A stretch of DNA of 11,832 nt from Veillonellaceae bacterium SB90 (GTDB lineage Bacteria > Bacillota > Negativicutes > Selenomonadales > Selenomonadaceae). How positions within the stretch are numbered: position 1 is the first letter of the stretch; every line of letters begins with the position of its first letter. The notes under the pieces were generated by a model, which was not told the origin of the DNA, made no database searches, and saw nothing but the letters and a program-made list of their open reading frames with translations. Location of the stretch: NCBI GenBank assembly GCA_902364065.1, contig CABJCJ010000047.1, positions 1-11,832 of the forward strand, read 5' to 3'. The translations under genes were made by a program, and so were the position numbers. Shown piece after piece: positions 1 to 8,852 of this stretch.

Positions 1-86
1 CTATGCGATTTTATTGTGCTTCAAAAAGCTGTAAACTGCTGCTGCATAAGCTAAAACGAGATACTACTCTCCTACAGATCTTCCCC

Positions 87-138
87 ATACGTGCTTTCTT
101 CATATTAACCGACATTAATAAAGTACACAAGCACGTAT
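87..138. repeat. Nested inverted repeat downstream of the methyltransferase
   Basis: ATACGTGCTT (87-96) is perfectly complementary to AAGCACGTAT (129-138). Inside lies a second inverted repeat, ATTAA (104-108) and TTAAT (115-119). Neither strand has a T-run directly after the stem, so it is not a standard terminator. ACGTATAC also recurs at 133-140 and 215-222. The whole stretch 1-278 holds no gene I can support. It could be a site for a recombinase or a structured RNA tail of the operon; function unknown. Confidence 0.4.
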
Positions 139-278
139 ACTCAGACTATCCTGCAGAATAGCATATACCAGAACAAATAGATGCCAAAGTTCAGAAAGAT
201 ATATCCCCTGATGAACGTATACATAATAAGAAAATAATACCCAGTATGACAACTATCTACAATAATTATAACAACGAA

Positions 279-1817
279 TCATACGAACATTTCCCTATTT
301 CTTCTCATTGTCATTATATCAATCTCTCTAGCTTTGTAATTCTGAAGAATTACAAATTTATCCTTTTCACATAATGAATATGCCTGAATATCTCTAACAG
401 ATACTCGTAACGATCTTCCTATAGTTGGTGTTCCACTATCAACAAGAAATCTTAAAAATTCTTCTTTCAGTAAAATTGACCTTATTATTTCCAACTGCCT
501 TATTAGTCTTTCCTGATAATCTAATGTATTTTTTAAAACAATACATAAACCAGCATACGGAACTGTATTCGCCGGAATAAGATGTATATGTATTTTTTTC
601 GTAACAACATTTGACATAATAAGTTTGGGCTGAGAAACAATCTCTAATGCTTGACGACGCCCAAATTCATACCAACCTATATTTTTCTGCAAGCTACGAT
701 TCATCAACTCTTCTTTATGAGATAATAAATAATGATAGGTATTCGGATATTTATTTTTAAGTTCTTCTTCTGGGATTGGAATAACTTTATATTTTTCATA
801 TTGATAAGGAAATATCACTCGCATATTTTTCTGCAAAGCAATGGATTTAGGACTAATAGCAGGCAATGTAATATTTTTTTCTACTTTAAATCCATTTATA
901 TAATAAAAGTCATCATCCTGTCGTTCAGGAGAAAATATAAAAATACCATTACTCAAGGTTGCAATGCTATTAGTCACATGAATGATATCACCTAATGTAA
1001 GTGAATCAGTATTGCTATTAGTCTTAGCTTTAGATATTTCGGTTGGTAAACTCCCCATAATAAAATTTTTTTTACTAAATTGTCGTGTTATACCTATTTT
1101 CTCCTTAGTCAAGCTAATCACCTCTATCGGCACGGTGTTCTGATAAACAATACTTATTGGAGTACACATAACCTGTCCAAAAACATTCATAGAGCGAAAG
1201 TCAACAATTTCTTTCAGATGATTACTGAGCATTCTACGTATGGTTTCTGCAAATTTATTCGTCAATAAACCATATGGCACAAGATAAACTAGCTTTCCCA
1301 ACGGCTTTAAACAAGCTAATGATCGTTCAATAAAGGCATAATAATAATCAAATCTTCCTTTTTCACAAGAACGAAAATGTTTTTTTAAATAGATCCTCTC
1401 CTCCTCTTTCAAGTCGTGATAAGTAATATATGGTGGATTTCCTACAATGAAATCTACTTGCTCGATAGGATCCTTTAAAAAATCACGATTTCTTAAATCC
1501 CAATCAACATTATTTATCCCATATTGCTGCACCAACTTATTTAATCGATCACGGCAAATCCTAATGCAAGATAAATCTATTTCATATCCGATAATATCTC
1601 TTGTCAAACCTACTTTTATTGTCTCTAAAGGAACATTATTTTTTAACCCATCATGAATATAGCGACGTACAATCTCATACAAAATATTTCCTTGGCCAAA
1701 TGAATTTTCCAATATTTTTTTACCAATCAGATTAGCTTGATATGTTGCTTGATCCAGCAATCGGCTAACATATGGAGTCGGTGTTTGTATTTGATACTTT
1801 GTGTAAGATTCTTTCAT
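279..1817 (-). CDS. Eco57I/TaqI-type N6-adenine DNA methyltransferase
   Basis: A 512-residue protein from the ATG at 1817. It probably transfers a methyl group from S-adenosylmethionine to adenine N6 at a specific DNA site. Visible gamma/TaqI-class motifs (numbered with one extra residue if the upstream TTG is used) are a motif I-like ENSFGQGN near residue 39, an acidic residue in GYEID near 80, and the catalytic VGNPPY near 127-131. The C-terminal half carries WYEFGRRQA and PKLIMSNVV, which resemble the TaqI_C/Eco57I target-recognition region, so the enzyme looks complete. No endonuclease motif is visible in the protein itself. The start overlaps the HEPN stop by one base (TGATG), with AGGTG upstream, so translation is coupled to the upstream genes. 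The gene is AT-rich, as are its two partners. Inferred role: self-marking in a restriction-like defence operon. Class assignment is firm; target site is unknown. Confidence 0.9.
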   Translation of the reverse strand: MKESYTKYQIQTPTPYVSRLLDQATYQANLIGKKILENSFGQGNILYEIVRRYIHDGLKNNVPLETIKVGLTRDIIGYEIDLSCIRICRDRLNKLVQQYGINNVDWDLRNRDFLKDPIEQVDFIVGNPPYITYHDLKEEERIYLKKHFRSCEKGRFDYYYAFIERSLACLKPLGKLVYLVPYGLLTNKFAETIRRMLSNHLKEIVDFRSMNVFGQVMCTPISIVYQNTVPIEVISLTKEKIGITRQFSKKNFIMGSLPTEISKAKTNSNTDSLTLGDIIHVTNSIATLSNGIFIFSPERQDDDFYYINGFKVEKNITLPAISPKSIALQKNMRVIFPYQYEKYKVIPIPEEELKNKYPNTYHYLLSHKEELMNRSLQKNIGWYEFGRRQALEIVSQPKLIMSNVVTKKIHIHLIPANTVPYAGLCIVLKNTLDYQERLIRQLEIIRSILLKEEFLRFLVDSGTPTIGRSLRVSVRDIQAYSLCEKDKFVILQNYKAREIDIMTMRRNREMFV

Positions 1818-2461
1818 CAACGCACCTGCTTCTTATACCTTTCTTCTATTGCAGCATCTATTAAGAAATCTTTGTATTCAATCAGTATTTTCATGATAAT
1901 ATCAAATGTTAAAGAAAAATCATCATATACAAGTTCTGTTTTCTCGCCATGTACAATTTTATGGCGATTGGACAATAAACTAAAATCAATATAATTTGCT
2001 TTAGTTCTAAATATATCCGTTTCAAGTCCCAATGTCAGTAATAACTCTTTTAGTATCTCTGTACTTGGGTTAGAATGTGTATCTACAATTGATTTTTTCT
2101 TGATATGAAAAATCTCTGTTGATAATGCCTCATATTCTTTGAGAATCCTTGCTTGTACACTGTATTTAGAAGTTTTTGCACATTCTTCTATCAATGAATG
2201 TATCTTCATTACAGAAAACACTTCTTGTAAATCCTTATAACAGATATTTTGATTAGCAACAAAAGAAAGATAGTCATAGGATGCATCTTTTATAAAGCCT
2301 TCAAAATGTGCGCACAATAAGGCTATTCCAGCTCGAATCAACGTGATACGAGCATCATCGCCTCTATCGATCAATATTTTTAAGTTTACCATCTCTTGTT
2401 TTCTCCAAGCCAGATGTTTATCTAATGCATCCTCTAGATTTTCTACCGTTTTAATCTTCAT
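1817..2461 (-). CDS. HEPN-domain protein, MAE_28990/MAE_18760-like putative RNase
   Basis: A 214-residue, largely helical protein. The central AHFEGFIKDA (about 51-60) and the late NRHKIVHGE (about 165-173) match the MAE_28990/MAE_18760 HEPN pattern. R166 and H171 form the Rx4H motif used by HEPN ribonucleases. Members of the superfamily are metal-independent RNases found in toxins, Abi systems and CRISPR effectors. I chose the ATG at 2461, which overlaps the DUF262 stop by 11 bases. A GGAAGGAAG ribosome site lies 13-16 bases upstream, which is rather far and consistent with coupling. A TTG at 2491 is possible but less likely. The gene is sandwiched between a DUF262 gene and a methyltransferase. 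Inference: this is the effector, cutting RNA once the partner senses foreign DNA. RNase activity is not shown by sequence alone. Confidence 0.82.
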   Translation of the reverse strand: MKIKTVENLEDALDKHLAWRKQEMVNLKILIDRGDDARITLIRAGIALLCAHFEGFIKDASYDYLSFVANQNICYKDLQEVFSVMKIHSLIEECAKTSKYSVQARILKEYEALSTEIFHIKKKSIVDTHSNPSTEILKELLLTLGLETDIFRTKANYIDFSLLSNRHKIVHGEKTELVYDDFSLTFDIIMKILIEYKDFLIDAAIEERYKKQVR

Positions 2462-3590
2462 GATCTGAAAAATACTTCCTTCCAAAAGCAATCAATTGTT
2501 TCATTCTCGAAACTGGACGAGTTCCTCTCTTAATTGCCCTGCAGTATTCATCTTGTTCGTACATAGCTTCTATCTTTTTTTTCAAAGCTGTTTTATGTGA
2601 GCCATAATACAGGATTTCTTTTGTAAGTCCAGCAATAATAGCTTCATACGCACCGACCAGTACAGCCCCGGAGTGTTTTTTCTTATTAGCATCATACTTT
2701 TTAAAGCTAGACTCGCTCAATATCTCTGCTAAGAGAGAAAATACCTCTTGAAAAATTTTTTTATCTTCATCAAAATCAACTTGATGAGTATCGATGAGTT
2801 TGAGAACTTCATTCGTAAGCATCGTATTGTAATTCTCAGAATCACTCACATTACTCAAAGATGAATACTTTAATACAAAGTATTTTACGACCAATTCAAT
2901 ATATCCTTGCTCTTTCTCATCTTTTTCAGTAAGGGGTAATGTCTGATGAAAGACTTCTTCTTCACTTAATTGTTTAAAAGCTTGATATATTCTTTCATTC
3001 TTTATAATTAAAACACAGTTTCGTATTTCTTGAGGACTCAAATGACTTCCTCCTGTATTCAATCGTTGGAACATTTCATACTCTGCAAAATCGTCACTGC
3101 TCTGATCTATAATGATAATAGGTAGTTTCGCCCTCTTAATTAAACGTCTTTGAGGTTCAGTCAAAGAATTAGCTGCATCCTTGGATGACCAGACTTTATT
3201 TTTTAATTCTTTTAAGAATTTAGTGGCAACTAACGGTTCTGGTTTAGCGGTATTATCCTCGTCTTCATCTTCATCGGCCTTGTGAATATGTAAAATGCCC
3301 ATAAATTTAAAAATTGTGGATAAGCGCTGTAACCCATCAATCAGATTCCACTTTCCTTCACTATCTTGATATACATAAATAGGAGGAACAGGAATACCTA
3401 GCAGAATAGATTCGATCAAAGCAGATTGTTGTGCAATATCCCACCGAAATAAGCGTTGATAGATAGGATTGATATTCAAATCGCCATCTCGATAAAGATT
3501 AGTTAATTCACCTATCGACATAGGATAACTATCTGTCTTTATCTGTTTCCGCATCTTATCAATTTCATTTTGTAAATTTGAATTATTCAT
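2451..3590 (-). CDS. DUF262 domain protein (GmrS/ParB-like NTPase-nuclease fold)
   Basis: A 379-residue protein with clear DUF262 signatures: YQRLFRW (44-50), LIDGLQRLST (83-92) and YEMFQRLNTGGSHLSPQEIR (171-190). In GmrSD, BrxU and SspE the DUF262 domain binds or hydrolyses nucleotide and takes part in recognising modified or foreign DNA. The partner DUF1524 HNH nuclease domain is absent here: the C-terminal half shows no HNH-type His cluster, so cleavage would need another subunit. An acidic run DEDEDED (106-112) interrupts the region after the DGLQR motif and may be a linker. An AAAGGATGG ribosome site stands eight bases before the ATG. This is the first gene of a coupled operon with the HEPN and methyltransferase genes. 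Inferred role: sensor or regulator of the HEPN effector, discriminating DNA that lacks, or carries, a particular modification. Confidence 0.9.
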   Translation of the reverse strand: MNNSNLQNEIDKMRKQIKTDSYPMSIGELTNLYRDGDLNINPIYQRLFRWDIAQQSALIESILLGIPVPPIYVYQDSEGKWNLIDGLQRLSTIFKFMGILHIHKADEDEDEDNTAKPEPLVATKFLKELKNKVWSSKDAANSLTEPQRRLIKRAKLPIIIIDQSSDDFAEYEMFQRLNTGGSHLSPQEIRNCVLIIKNERIYQAFKQLSEEEVFHQTLPLTEKDEKEQGYIELVVKYFVLKYSSLSNVSDSENYNTMLTNEVLKLIDTHQVDFDEDKKIFQEVFSLLAEILSESSFKKYDANKKKHSGAVLVGAYEAIIAGLTKEILYYGSHKTALKKKIEAMYEQDEYCRAIKRGTRPVSRMKQLIAFGRKYFSDHED

Positions 3591-3639
3591 AATTATCCAT
3601 CCTTTTTTTACAACAGCGCTGGCTAAATATTCTAATCTA

Positions 3640-3669
3640 TACGATTTAAGAAACAGCTATAAAATCGTA
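3640..3669. promoter_or_regulatory. Inverted repeat upstream of the DUF262 operon, candidate operator
   Basis: TACGATTT (3640-3647) and AAATCGTA (3662-3669) form a perfect 8-bp inverted repeat with a 14-base spacer. The repeat lies 50-79 bases before the DUF262 start, where its promoter should be. No good -35/-10 pair is evident on the minus strand. On the plus strand TGCTATAAT (3695-3703) looks like an extended -10 firing toward the acyltransferase gene. An operator for autoregulation is an inference; a weak RNA hairpin is the alternative. Confidence 0.35.
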
Positions 3670-3846
3670 AATAAAAATAACACATAATTCTCTATGCTAT
3701 AATAGCCTTTACAATGAACTACCTATGCAATGAAAAGTCTATGTGTATCTACGTATATTTTATACTATTCGAATGCAAAAAGATACCCCTTTTTCTTAAT
3801 GGCAAATAATCTGGTGTATTTTCTCCTTCTTTTCCATCCTCCACTG

Positions 3847-4896
<1,050 letters not shown>

Positions 4897-4939
4897 TCAT
4901 CTGTCAATCCCTTTCCCTAAAATCAAACATTATTTTTTC

Positions 4940-4968
4940 ATTATAACATATTCCTCAGGAAAACATAA
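4940..4968 (-). promoter_or_regulatory. Extended -10 promoter of the acyltransferase gene
   Basis: On the minus strand TGTTATAAT gives a perfect extended -10 (TATAAT at 4945-4940), with a weak -35 TTATGT at 4968-4963 and a 17-base spacer. The palindrome TTCCTGAGGAA (4951-4961) occupies the spacer and could be an operator. Just upstream a weak stem AGGGAC/GTCCCT (4969-4974 and 4991-4996) may end flippase transcription. The acyltransferase thus seems to have its own promoter with a short leader of about 33 bases. Confidence 0.55.
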
Positions 4969-5028
4969 AGGGACTTGAGATATGCCCAATGTCCCTACAA
5001 CTGCAACCGTATATCCCTGTTCTCTTTC

Positions 5029-6531
5029 CTAAACAAATCGTTTGAAGATTTTCTGGACTTTACTCTTTTCATCCGCATTCATCGCCAGGAAATAAACCAT
5101 CACACCATACAGCAGGGTGTATCCCACAATCTTGAGAAAGAACACGAACTTCCCATCTCCCGGCGTATAGGCATTGATTCCATAGCCGAGCAAAAGACAA
5201 AGGCCAATCGAAACGGAGGCCTTGCCAATCTGCTTCCAGAAAGCCGGGATATCGAGACCAATGTACCGATGATAGAAACAATTCATCACGAGGCCATTCC
5301 CCATCAGCATGGAAAAGCCCGTAGCCACGGCACAGCCGAGCCCCCCGAAATGCATGCCAAGCGGAATGGCCAGTAAAAGATTCAATACCCCCGTCAGAAA
5401 ATAAATCTTCGCGCGAAAATCATACCGGTTCATCGCCTGCAGGATGGCCAGTCCAATATTCTGGATAAGGTCAATGGTAAACGGCAGGATAATGAGGATG
5501 GTAATCCAGTAAGCATCTTCGAACCCGCTGCCCGCCCAGAGGGCGATGAACTGACGTCCGAAGATGATGAAGCCCGTGGCCACCAGAGCCAGCAGATAAT
5601 ACTGCCAGCGGCCAATCTGGATGAACAGCGCCGAAAGCTCCTGCAGCGGGCGCCGCTTGGCCACGAGTTCTGTAATGTGCGGCAGATAAACACCCGAGAT
5701 GGCTGTAGAAAGTGCCATATAGTTCATGTAGATCAGCGACGCGATGGAATAAACAGCCACTGCCCCCGTCCCCTGCACGATGCCCAGGATGATCTGGTTT
5801 GTCTTCCAGAAGACCTGGTCAATGAGGCTGACAAAAAAGACACTGAGCGCCAGTTTCTTGAAATCATGGAACAACGCCTGATTCCAGTAATGAAAGCGGA
5901 TCGTGACATGCAGGCGCGCAAAGCAGTAATACATGCGCGCGAGAATCAAGGCCACGTTCAAGGCCGTCTGGGCAACGGCAACGGCCATCGCCGTCGGGAC
6001 TTTCTGGAGAATGAGGATGACGAGGAATGGCTGCAGGATTAGCTGCACCGTTTCGAGTCCCTTCAGGAACAGGAACTTCTCATGCGCATTGATGACCGAA
6101 CGGAACACCATCGTCGAAAGGCTCACGGCGATATTGAACAGCAGCAGTAAGAACATTTGCCGTGCTTCCGCAAGCTCCCCCGCCGTCATACTGGCTTCAA
6201 AAATCGCATCGAGATTCCAGTAGCAAACGAACCCGACCAACAAAGACAGCAATGTCGCCGCTCCATACCCATAGAGCGAGATCGCCAGGATATTCTCCAT
6301 GCCCTCCTTGTCCTGCAGGGCCTTGTACTTCGTATAGAAGCGCGTCACCGCAGCCGTCAGGCCGAAGTCCATGATGCTGAAATACGCAATCAGGGAACCA
6401 ATCAGCTGGTAGAGCCCGTATTCCTCTTTCCCGATAAAATGCAGCAGGATAGGAACATAGAGAAAGCCCACGACCGCATGGAGTGCAATATTCAGATAGC
6501 TGAGTAAGATACCGATTTTACGTTCATTCAT
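5029..6531 (-). CDS. Wzx-type polysaccharide flippase (MVF/polysaccharide biosynthesis family)
   Basis: A 500-residue protein, hydrophobic throughout with about 12-14 predicted membrane helices. That size and pattern fit Wzx/RfbX flippases of the MOP superfamily, which turn lipid-linked oligosaccharide units from the cytoplasmic to the outer face of the inner membrane. The N-terminus (YVPILLHFIGKEEYGLYQL, about 25-43, and FGLTAAVTRFYTKY, about 56-69) is typical of the family. The last residues (DEKSKVQKIFKRFV) form a short basic tail in the cytoplasm. The start codon overlaps the stop of the upstream polymerase gene by eight bases, so the two are co-translated. Base composition is more GC-rich than the polymerase. 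The substrate (O-antigen, capsule or other glycan) is unknown. Confidence 0.9.
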   Translation of the reverse strand: MNERKIGILLSYLNIALHAVVGFLYVPILLHFIGKEEYGLYQLIGSLIAYFSIMDFGLTAAVTRFYTKYKALQDKEGMENILAISLYGYGAATLLSLLVGFVCYWNLDAIFEASMTAGELAEARQMFLLLLFNIAVSLSTMVFRSVINAHEKFLFLKGLETVQLILQPFLVILILQKVPTAMAVAVAQTALNVALILARMYYCFARLHVTIRFHYWNQALFHDFKKLALSVFFVSLIDQVFWKTNQIILGIVQGTGAVAVYSIASLIYMNYMALSTAISGVYLPHITELVAKRRPLQELSALFIQIGRWQYYLLALVATGFIIFGRQFIALWAGSGFEDAYWITILIILPFTIDLIQNIGLAILQAMNRYDFRAKIYFLTGVLNLLLAIPLGMHFGGLGCAVATGFSMLMGNGLVMNCFYHRYIGLDIPAFWKQIGKASVSIGLCLLLGYGINAYTPGDGKFVFFLKIVGYTLLYGVMVYFLAMNADEKSKVQKIFKRFV

Positions 6532-8119
6532 TGTCTTGATTCATTTTCTCCGGCATAATAAATGCATAGCCGATTCCGATTAAGATCCAGTAACAACAGG
6601 TTATGCCCAAACTATCTCCCAATCCAGAAGCCATAATTCCAGCCAGGGATAGAAAGAGGAAAATAGCTTCTTCCTTTTGCGCATGATTATAGAGAGATGG
6701 CCGCATCCTTTTTATAAGTTGCCCAAAGAGATAAAGCGAAGGAAATAAATAAATCAGCAATCCCAAAAGCCCGGTTTCGGCAAAGCGCGTATAATATTCG
6801 CCCAAGGAAGGAAAACCAGACTTCATGATCCCTTTCTCCTTCTGATTATGAATCCACATCTGAATTTCACTACCAGCAAAAGCTTCCTGCGGCAGATAAT
6901 CTGGGATATATGCATTCCGTAAATTCTTGCCTATCCCCAGGAGAGGATAATCCTGCCCAATTGCCATATTAGCCTTCAAGATAGAATACCGCGACAAATT
7001 GCTCCGCTGTGTCCCGCTCGTGATAGATCCTAAATTATCCTCGATATAAAGTGCCACTTTCGGCGAACCTTCTGTACCATATCCCATTGATTTTTCTGCG
7101 TTCAAATTAGGACTTCCCGGCATAAAACTCATCGCATATGTCGTTGCGCCAAAAGTCAATACCGTAATGACAAGAATCAAGGCCGTATTTTTTAAAAAAG
7201 CCTTTTCACGCTGCCAGACTGTGACGCCGATAAGCAAAACAAGTTCTCCCCAGAACAGGGCATTTGCCGTACGAGCTTTAGTAAAAAATAATTCAGACGT
7301 AAAGATTAATAACAAGAAAATAAATCCCAACTTCTTTTGCCAGGTATGAGTTTTCAACATCGCATACCAAAGCCATGGCATGGCAAAAGCTGAATAAATT
7401 CCAAAATACGATGGTTCTGCAAACAATGACCGCAATTGGTTATTCCACAGAAGCGGAGGCCACCAGGTTCCATTCGATTTAATTTCATGAACAATCGGAT
7501 TGAGCTTCACTAAAGCTGCTTGTGCTACAGGACTGCCACTTAAATAAAAAATATCCAAGATACCATAAAGCGAAACGAGTACAACCGCACAAACAGTAGC
7601 TTTCTGCAAAATACTGATGCCCCTATGAGCATCTTTTTTAAACCAATGATATATCAGCAAAGGCACACCAAAAAACCAAACGCATTCCAAAGCAAAGCCC
7701 TTTATCAGGCGTGCCATGATCCAAAGCTTCAGTAAAGTCACTTCTGACATAGGAATTCCCACCTGCTGTATCTTTTGATATACGGCGGGTAATTTTTCAA
7801 TCTGGTCGACAGGCCCTGCAAGGATTGCATCATAATACGGATAAATGAGCAGGCCATGAAAAAAAGAGATAAGAACAACACCAACATATATGGCAATATA
7901 CCAGATAAATTTTTTATTTGTCTCTGTTAAGGAAAAGCTATCCTTTGCTTTTTTATAATTCCAAGCATAATAAGCAAAAGCAATCAAAAGAGGATATATA
8001 CTTAAATTTTTGCCCATAAATGCACCAATGAAGTTAAGCTGCAAAAATCTAGGTATCTGAGTAAAAATAGCAAAAAAGACAACAAAGAAAAATAGCCTAT
8101 CTCGCAAAACAGCAGACAT
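6524..8119 (-). CDS. O-antigen polymerase/ligase-like membrane protein (Wzy/WaaL superfamily)
   Basis: A 531-residue integral membrane protein with about 10-12 hydrophobic segments. It probably joins polysaccharide repeat units (Wzy) or attaches finished glycan to a lipid or core (WaaL) on the periplasmic side. RSLFAEPSYFGIYSAF (230-245) resembles the EPS motif of the family. SRYSILKANMAIGQDYPLLG (376-395) and EYYTRFAETGLLGLLIYL (441-458) correspond to the periplasmic loop ending in PLLGIG and the following helix of Wzy_C proteins. The start is the ATG at 8119 with AAAAGGAGT eight bases before it. It is the first gene of the polysaccharide group and overlaps the flippase gene, which fits a Wzx/Wzy pair. 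Polymerases and ligases cannot be separated from sequence alone. The pairing with a flippase, and the absence of lipid A-core genes nearby, favours polymerase slightly. Confidence 0.8.
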   Translation of the reverse strand: MSAVLRDRLFFFVVFFAIFTQIPRFLQLNFIGAFMGKNLSIYPLLIAFAYYAWNYKKAKDSFSLTETNKKFIWYIAIYVGVVLISFFHGLLIYPYYDAILAGPVDQIEKLPAVYQKIQQVGIPMSEVTLLKLWIMARLIKGFALECVWFFGVPLLIYHWFKKDAHRGISILQKATVCAVVLVSLYGILDIFYLSGSPVAQAALVKLNPIVHEIKSNGTWWPPLLWNNQLRSLFAEPSYFGIYSAFAMPWLWYAMLKTHTWQKKLGFIFLLLIFTSELFFTKARTANALFWGELVLLIGVTVWQREKAFLKNTALILVITVLTFGATTYAMSFMPGSPNLNAEKSMGYGTEGSPKVALYIEDNLGSITSGTQRSNLSRYSILKANMAIGQDYPLLGIGKNLRNAYIPDYLPQEAFAGSEIQMWIHNQKEKGIMKSGFPSLGEYYTRFAETGLLGLLIYLFPSLYLFGQLIKRMRPSLYNHAQKEEAIFLFLSLAGIMASGLGDSLGITCCYWILIGIGYAFIMPEKMNQDNE

Positions 8120-8304
8120 ACAGTACTCCTTTTCAACCGTTTAAAATTTTCTACAACACGACTAAATCAGAGGGATCCGAATCCACCAAAGGATAAATTA
8201 TTGCTTCAAATACGCATAAATACATAAATAATAAAAATCCATGCATACAATTCTCCAGACCAGAAAATCCTGTCGATAGATTCCTAATCACCGTTAACTA
8301 CATC

Positions 8305-8313
8305 ATTATATCA
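8305..8313 (-). promoter_or_regulatory. Possible extended -10 promoter for the polysaccharide genes
   Basis: Minus-strand TGATATAAT is a perfect extended -10 element in an AT-rich region, about 185 bases before the polymerase start. No good -35 is visible. The leader from here to 8120 holds no gene and no known antitermination element that I recognise. Confidence 0.35.
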
Positions 8314-8384
8314 TAGATTGTTCGAAAAATATTCTTTTCTGGAAAATTTGCGCTGGATTCCTGCGGATATTTTCTCATTCAACC

Positions 8385-8438
8385 TGTGTATAACATTGTG
8401 GATTATCTGTGTATATCCTGTTGATAATTTGTGGATAA
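8385..8438. promoter_or_regulatory. Array of five DnaA-box-like nonamers in helical phase
   Basis: Nonamers start at 8385, 8397, 8408, 8419 and 8430: TGTGTATAA, TGTGGATTA, TGTGTATAT, TGTTGATAA and TGTGGATAA. Read on the minus strand these are TTATACACA, TAATCCACA, ATATACACA, TTATCAACA and TTATCCACA. The last is the perfect DnaA box, the first fits TTWTNCACA, and the others differ by about one base. All point the same way at 12, 11, 11 and 11 bp steps, one helical turn. AT-rich DNA lies on the left (8200-8240). No dnaA gene is in the window. Could be a chromosomal origin part, a plasmid/phage origin, or a DnaA-titrating or regulatory cluster. Confidence 0.7.
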
Positions 8439-8620
8439 AAAACAAACCAGATCAGGATGCAGCTACAAATGCGGTTCAGGTTGCGATTCAAAACATCGTC
8501 CATCATGATCCGCTTGAAACGGGCAAACGCTTATGGCTCAAGGCCTCCCGTGTCCTCTATACAAAGACAAAGAAAAAGAGAAAAATAAAACCATCATAGT
8601 ACGTAGCGCATCGCCGAAGC

Positions 8621-8645
8621 TCCTGGAAAACCAGGAATCCAGGAT
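8621..8645. repeat. Inverted repeat TCCTGG-AAAA-CCAGGA with following ATCCAGGAT
   Basis: TCCTGG (8621-8626) and CCAGGA (8631-8636) form a perfect 6-bp hairpin with an AAAA loop, followed by the near-palindrome ATCCAGGAT. The 11-mer TCCTGGAAAAC at 8621-8631 recurs exactly at 8738-8748, inside the spacer of the downstream promoter. A repressor-binding motif is a reasonable inference. The stretch 8450-8620 shows no gene or other structure I can support. Confidence 0.4.
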
Positions 8646-8729
8646 CATGGCAGCCAATAAACGGGTGTAAACTAAAAACCAAAATTTTCGTTTAGGAAAA
8701 ATATTTTGTTCTATTTTGTCTTTCACCGG

Positions 8730-8758
8730 TTGACAAATCCTGGAAAACTCGATAATAT
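8730..8758 (+). promoter_or_regulatory. Near-consensus sigma-A promoter for the leader/winged-helix/amidase operon
   Basis: TTGACA (8730-8735), a 17-base spacer and TAATAT (8753-8758). Two direct copies of TATTTTGT at 10-bp spacing (8702-8709, 8712-8719) lie just upstream. The spacer contains TCCTGGAAAAC, a repeat of the motif at 8621. Transcription would begin near 8765 and give a leader of about 90 bases before the 25-codon leader ORF. That leader contains the inverted repeat CAAACAA/TTGTTTG (8774-8780, 8791-8797) and a run of eight T (8826-8833). Confidence 0.75.
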
Positions 8759-8852
8759 CTTATACAAGACGAGCAAACAATACTTCGTTGTTGTTTGATT
8801 GTGGATTTTCATAATCTTTGTTTTATTTTTTTTAAAAGGGAGGATGATTTCC

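Noticed and set aside
2..34. End of a plus-strand gene at the left window edge (10 codons, then TAA)
   Set aside because: Ten residues (YAILLCFKKL) are not enough to tell coding from chance.
87..138. CRISPR-like or tRNA-like structure near the left edge
   Set aside because: There is only one inverted repeat and no regularly spaced direct repeats. No cloverleaf or CCA end can be drawn.
3777..3794. AAAAAG-ATACCC-CTTTTT hairpin as the terminator of the acyltransferase gene
   Set aside because: The stem is almost only A-T pairs and would be too weak. It may contribute, but I cannot support it as a terminator.
8318..8599. A 93-codon plus-strand frame across the DnaA-box array
   Set aside because: Its first half is read from the DnaA-box repeats, its end is a Lys/Arg run, it lacks a ribosome site, and no family resemblance is visible.
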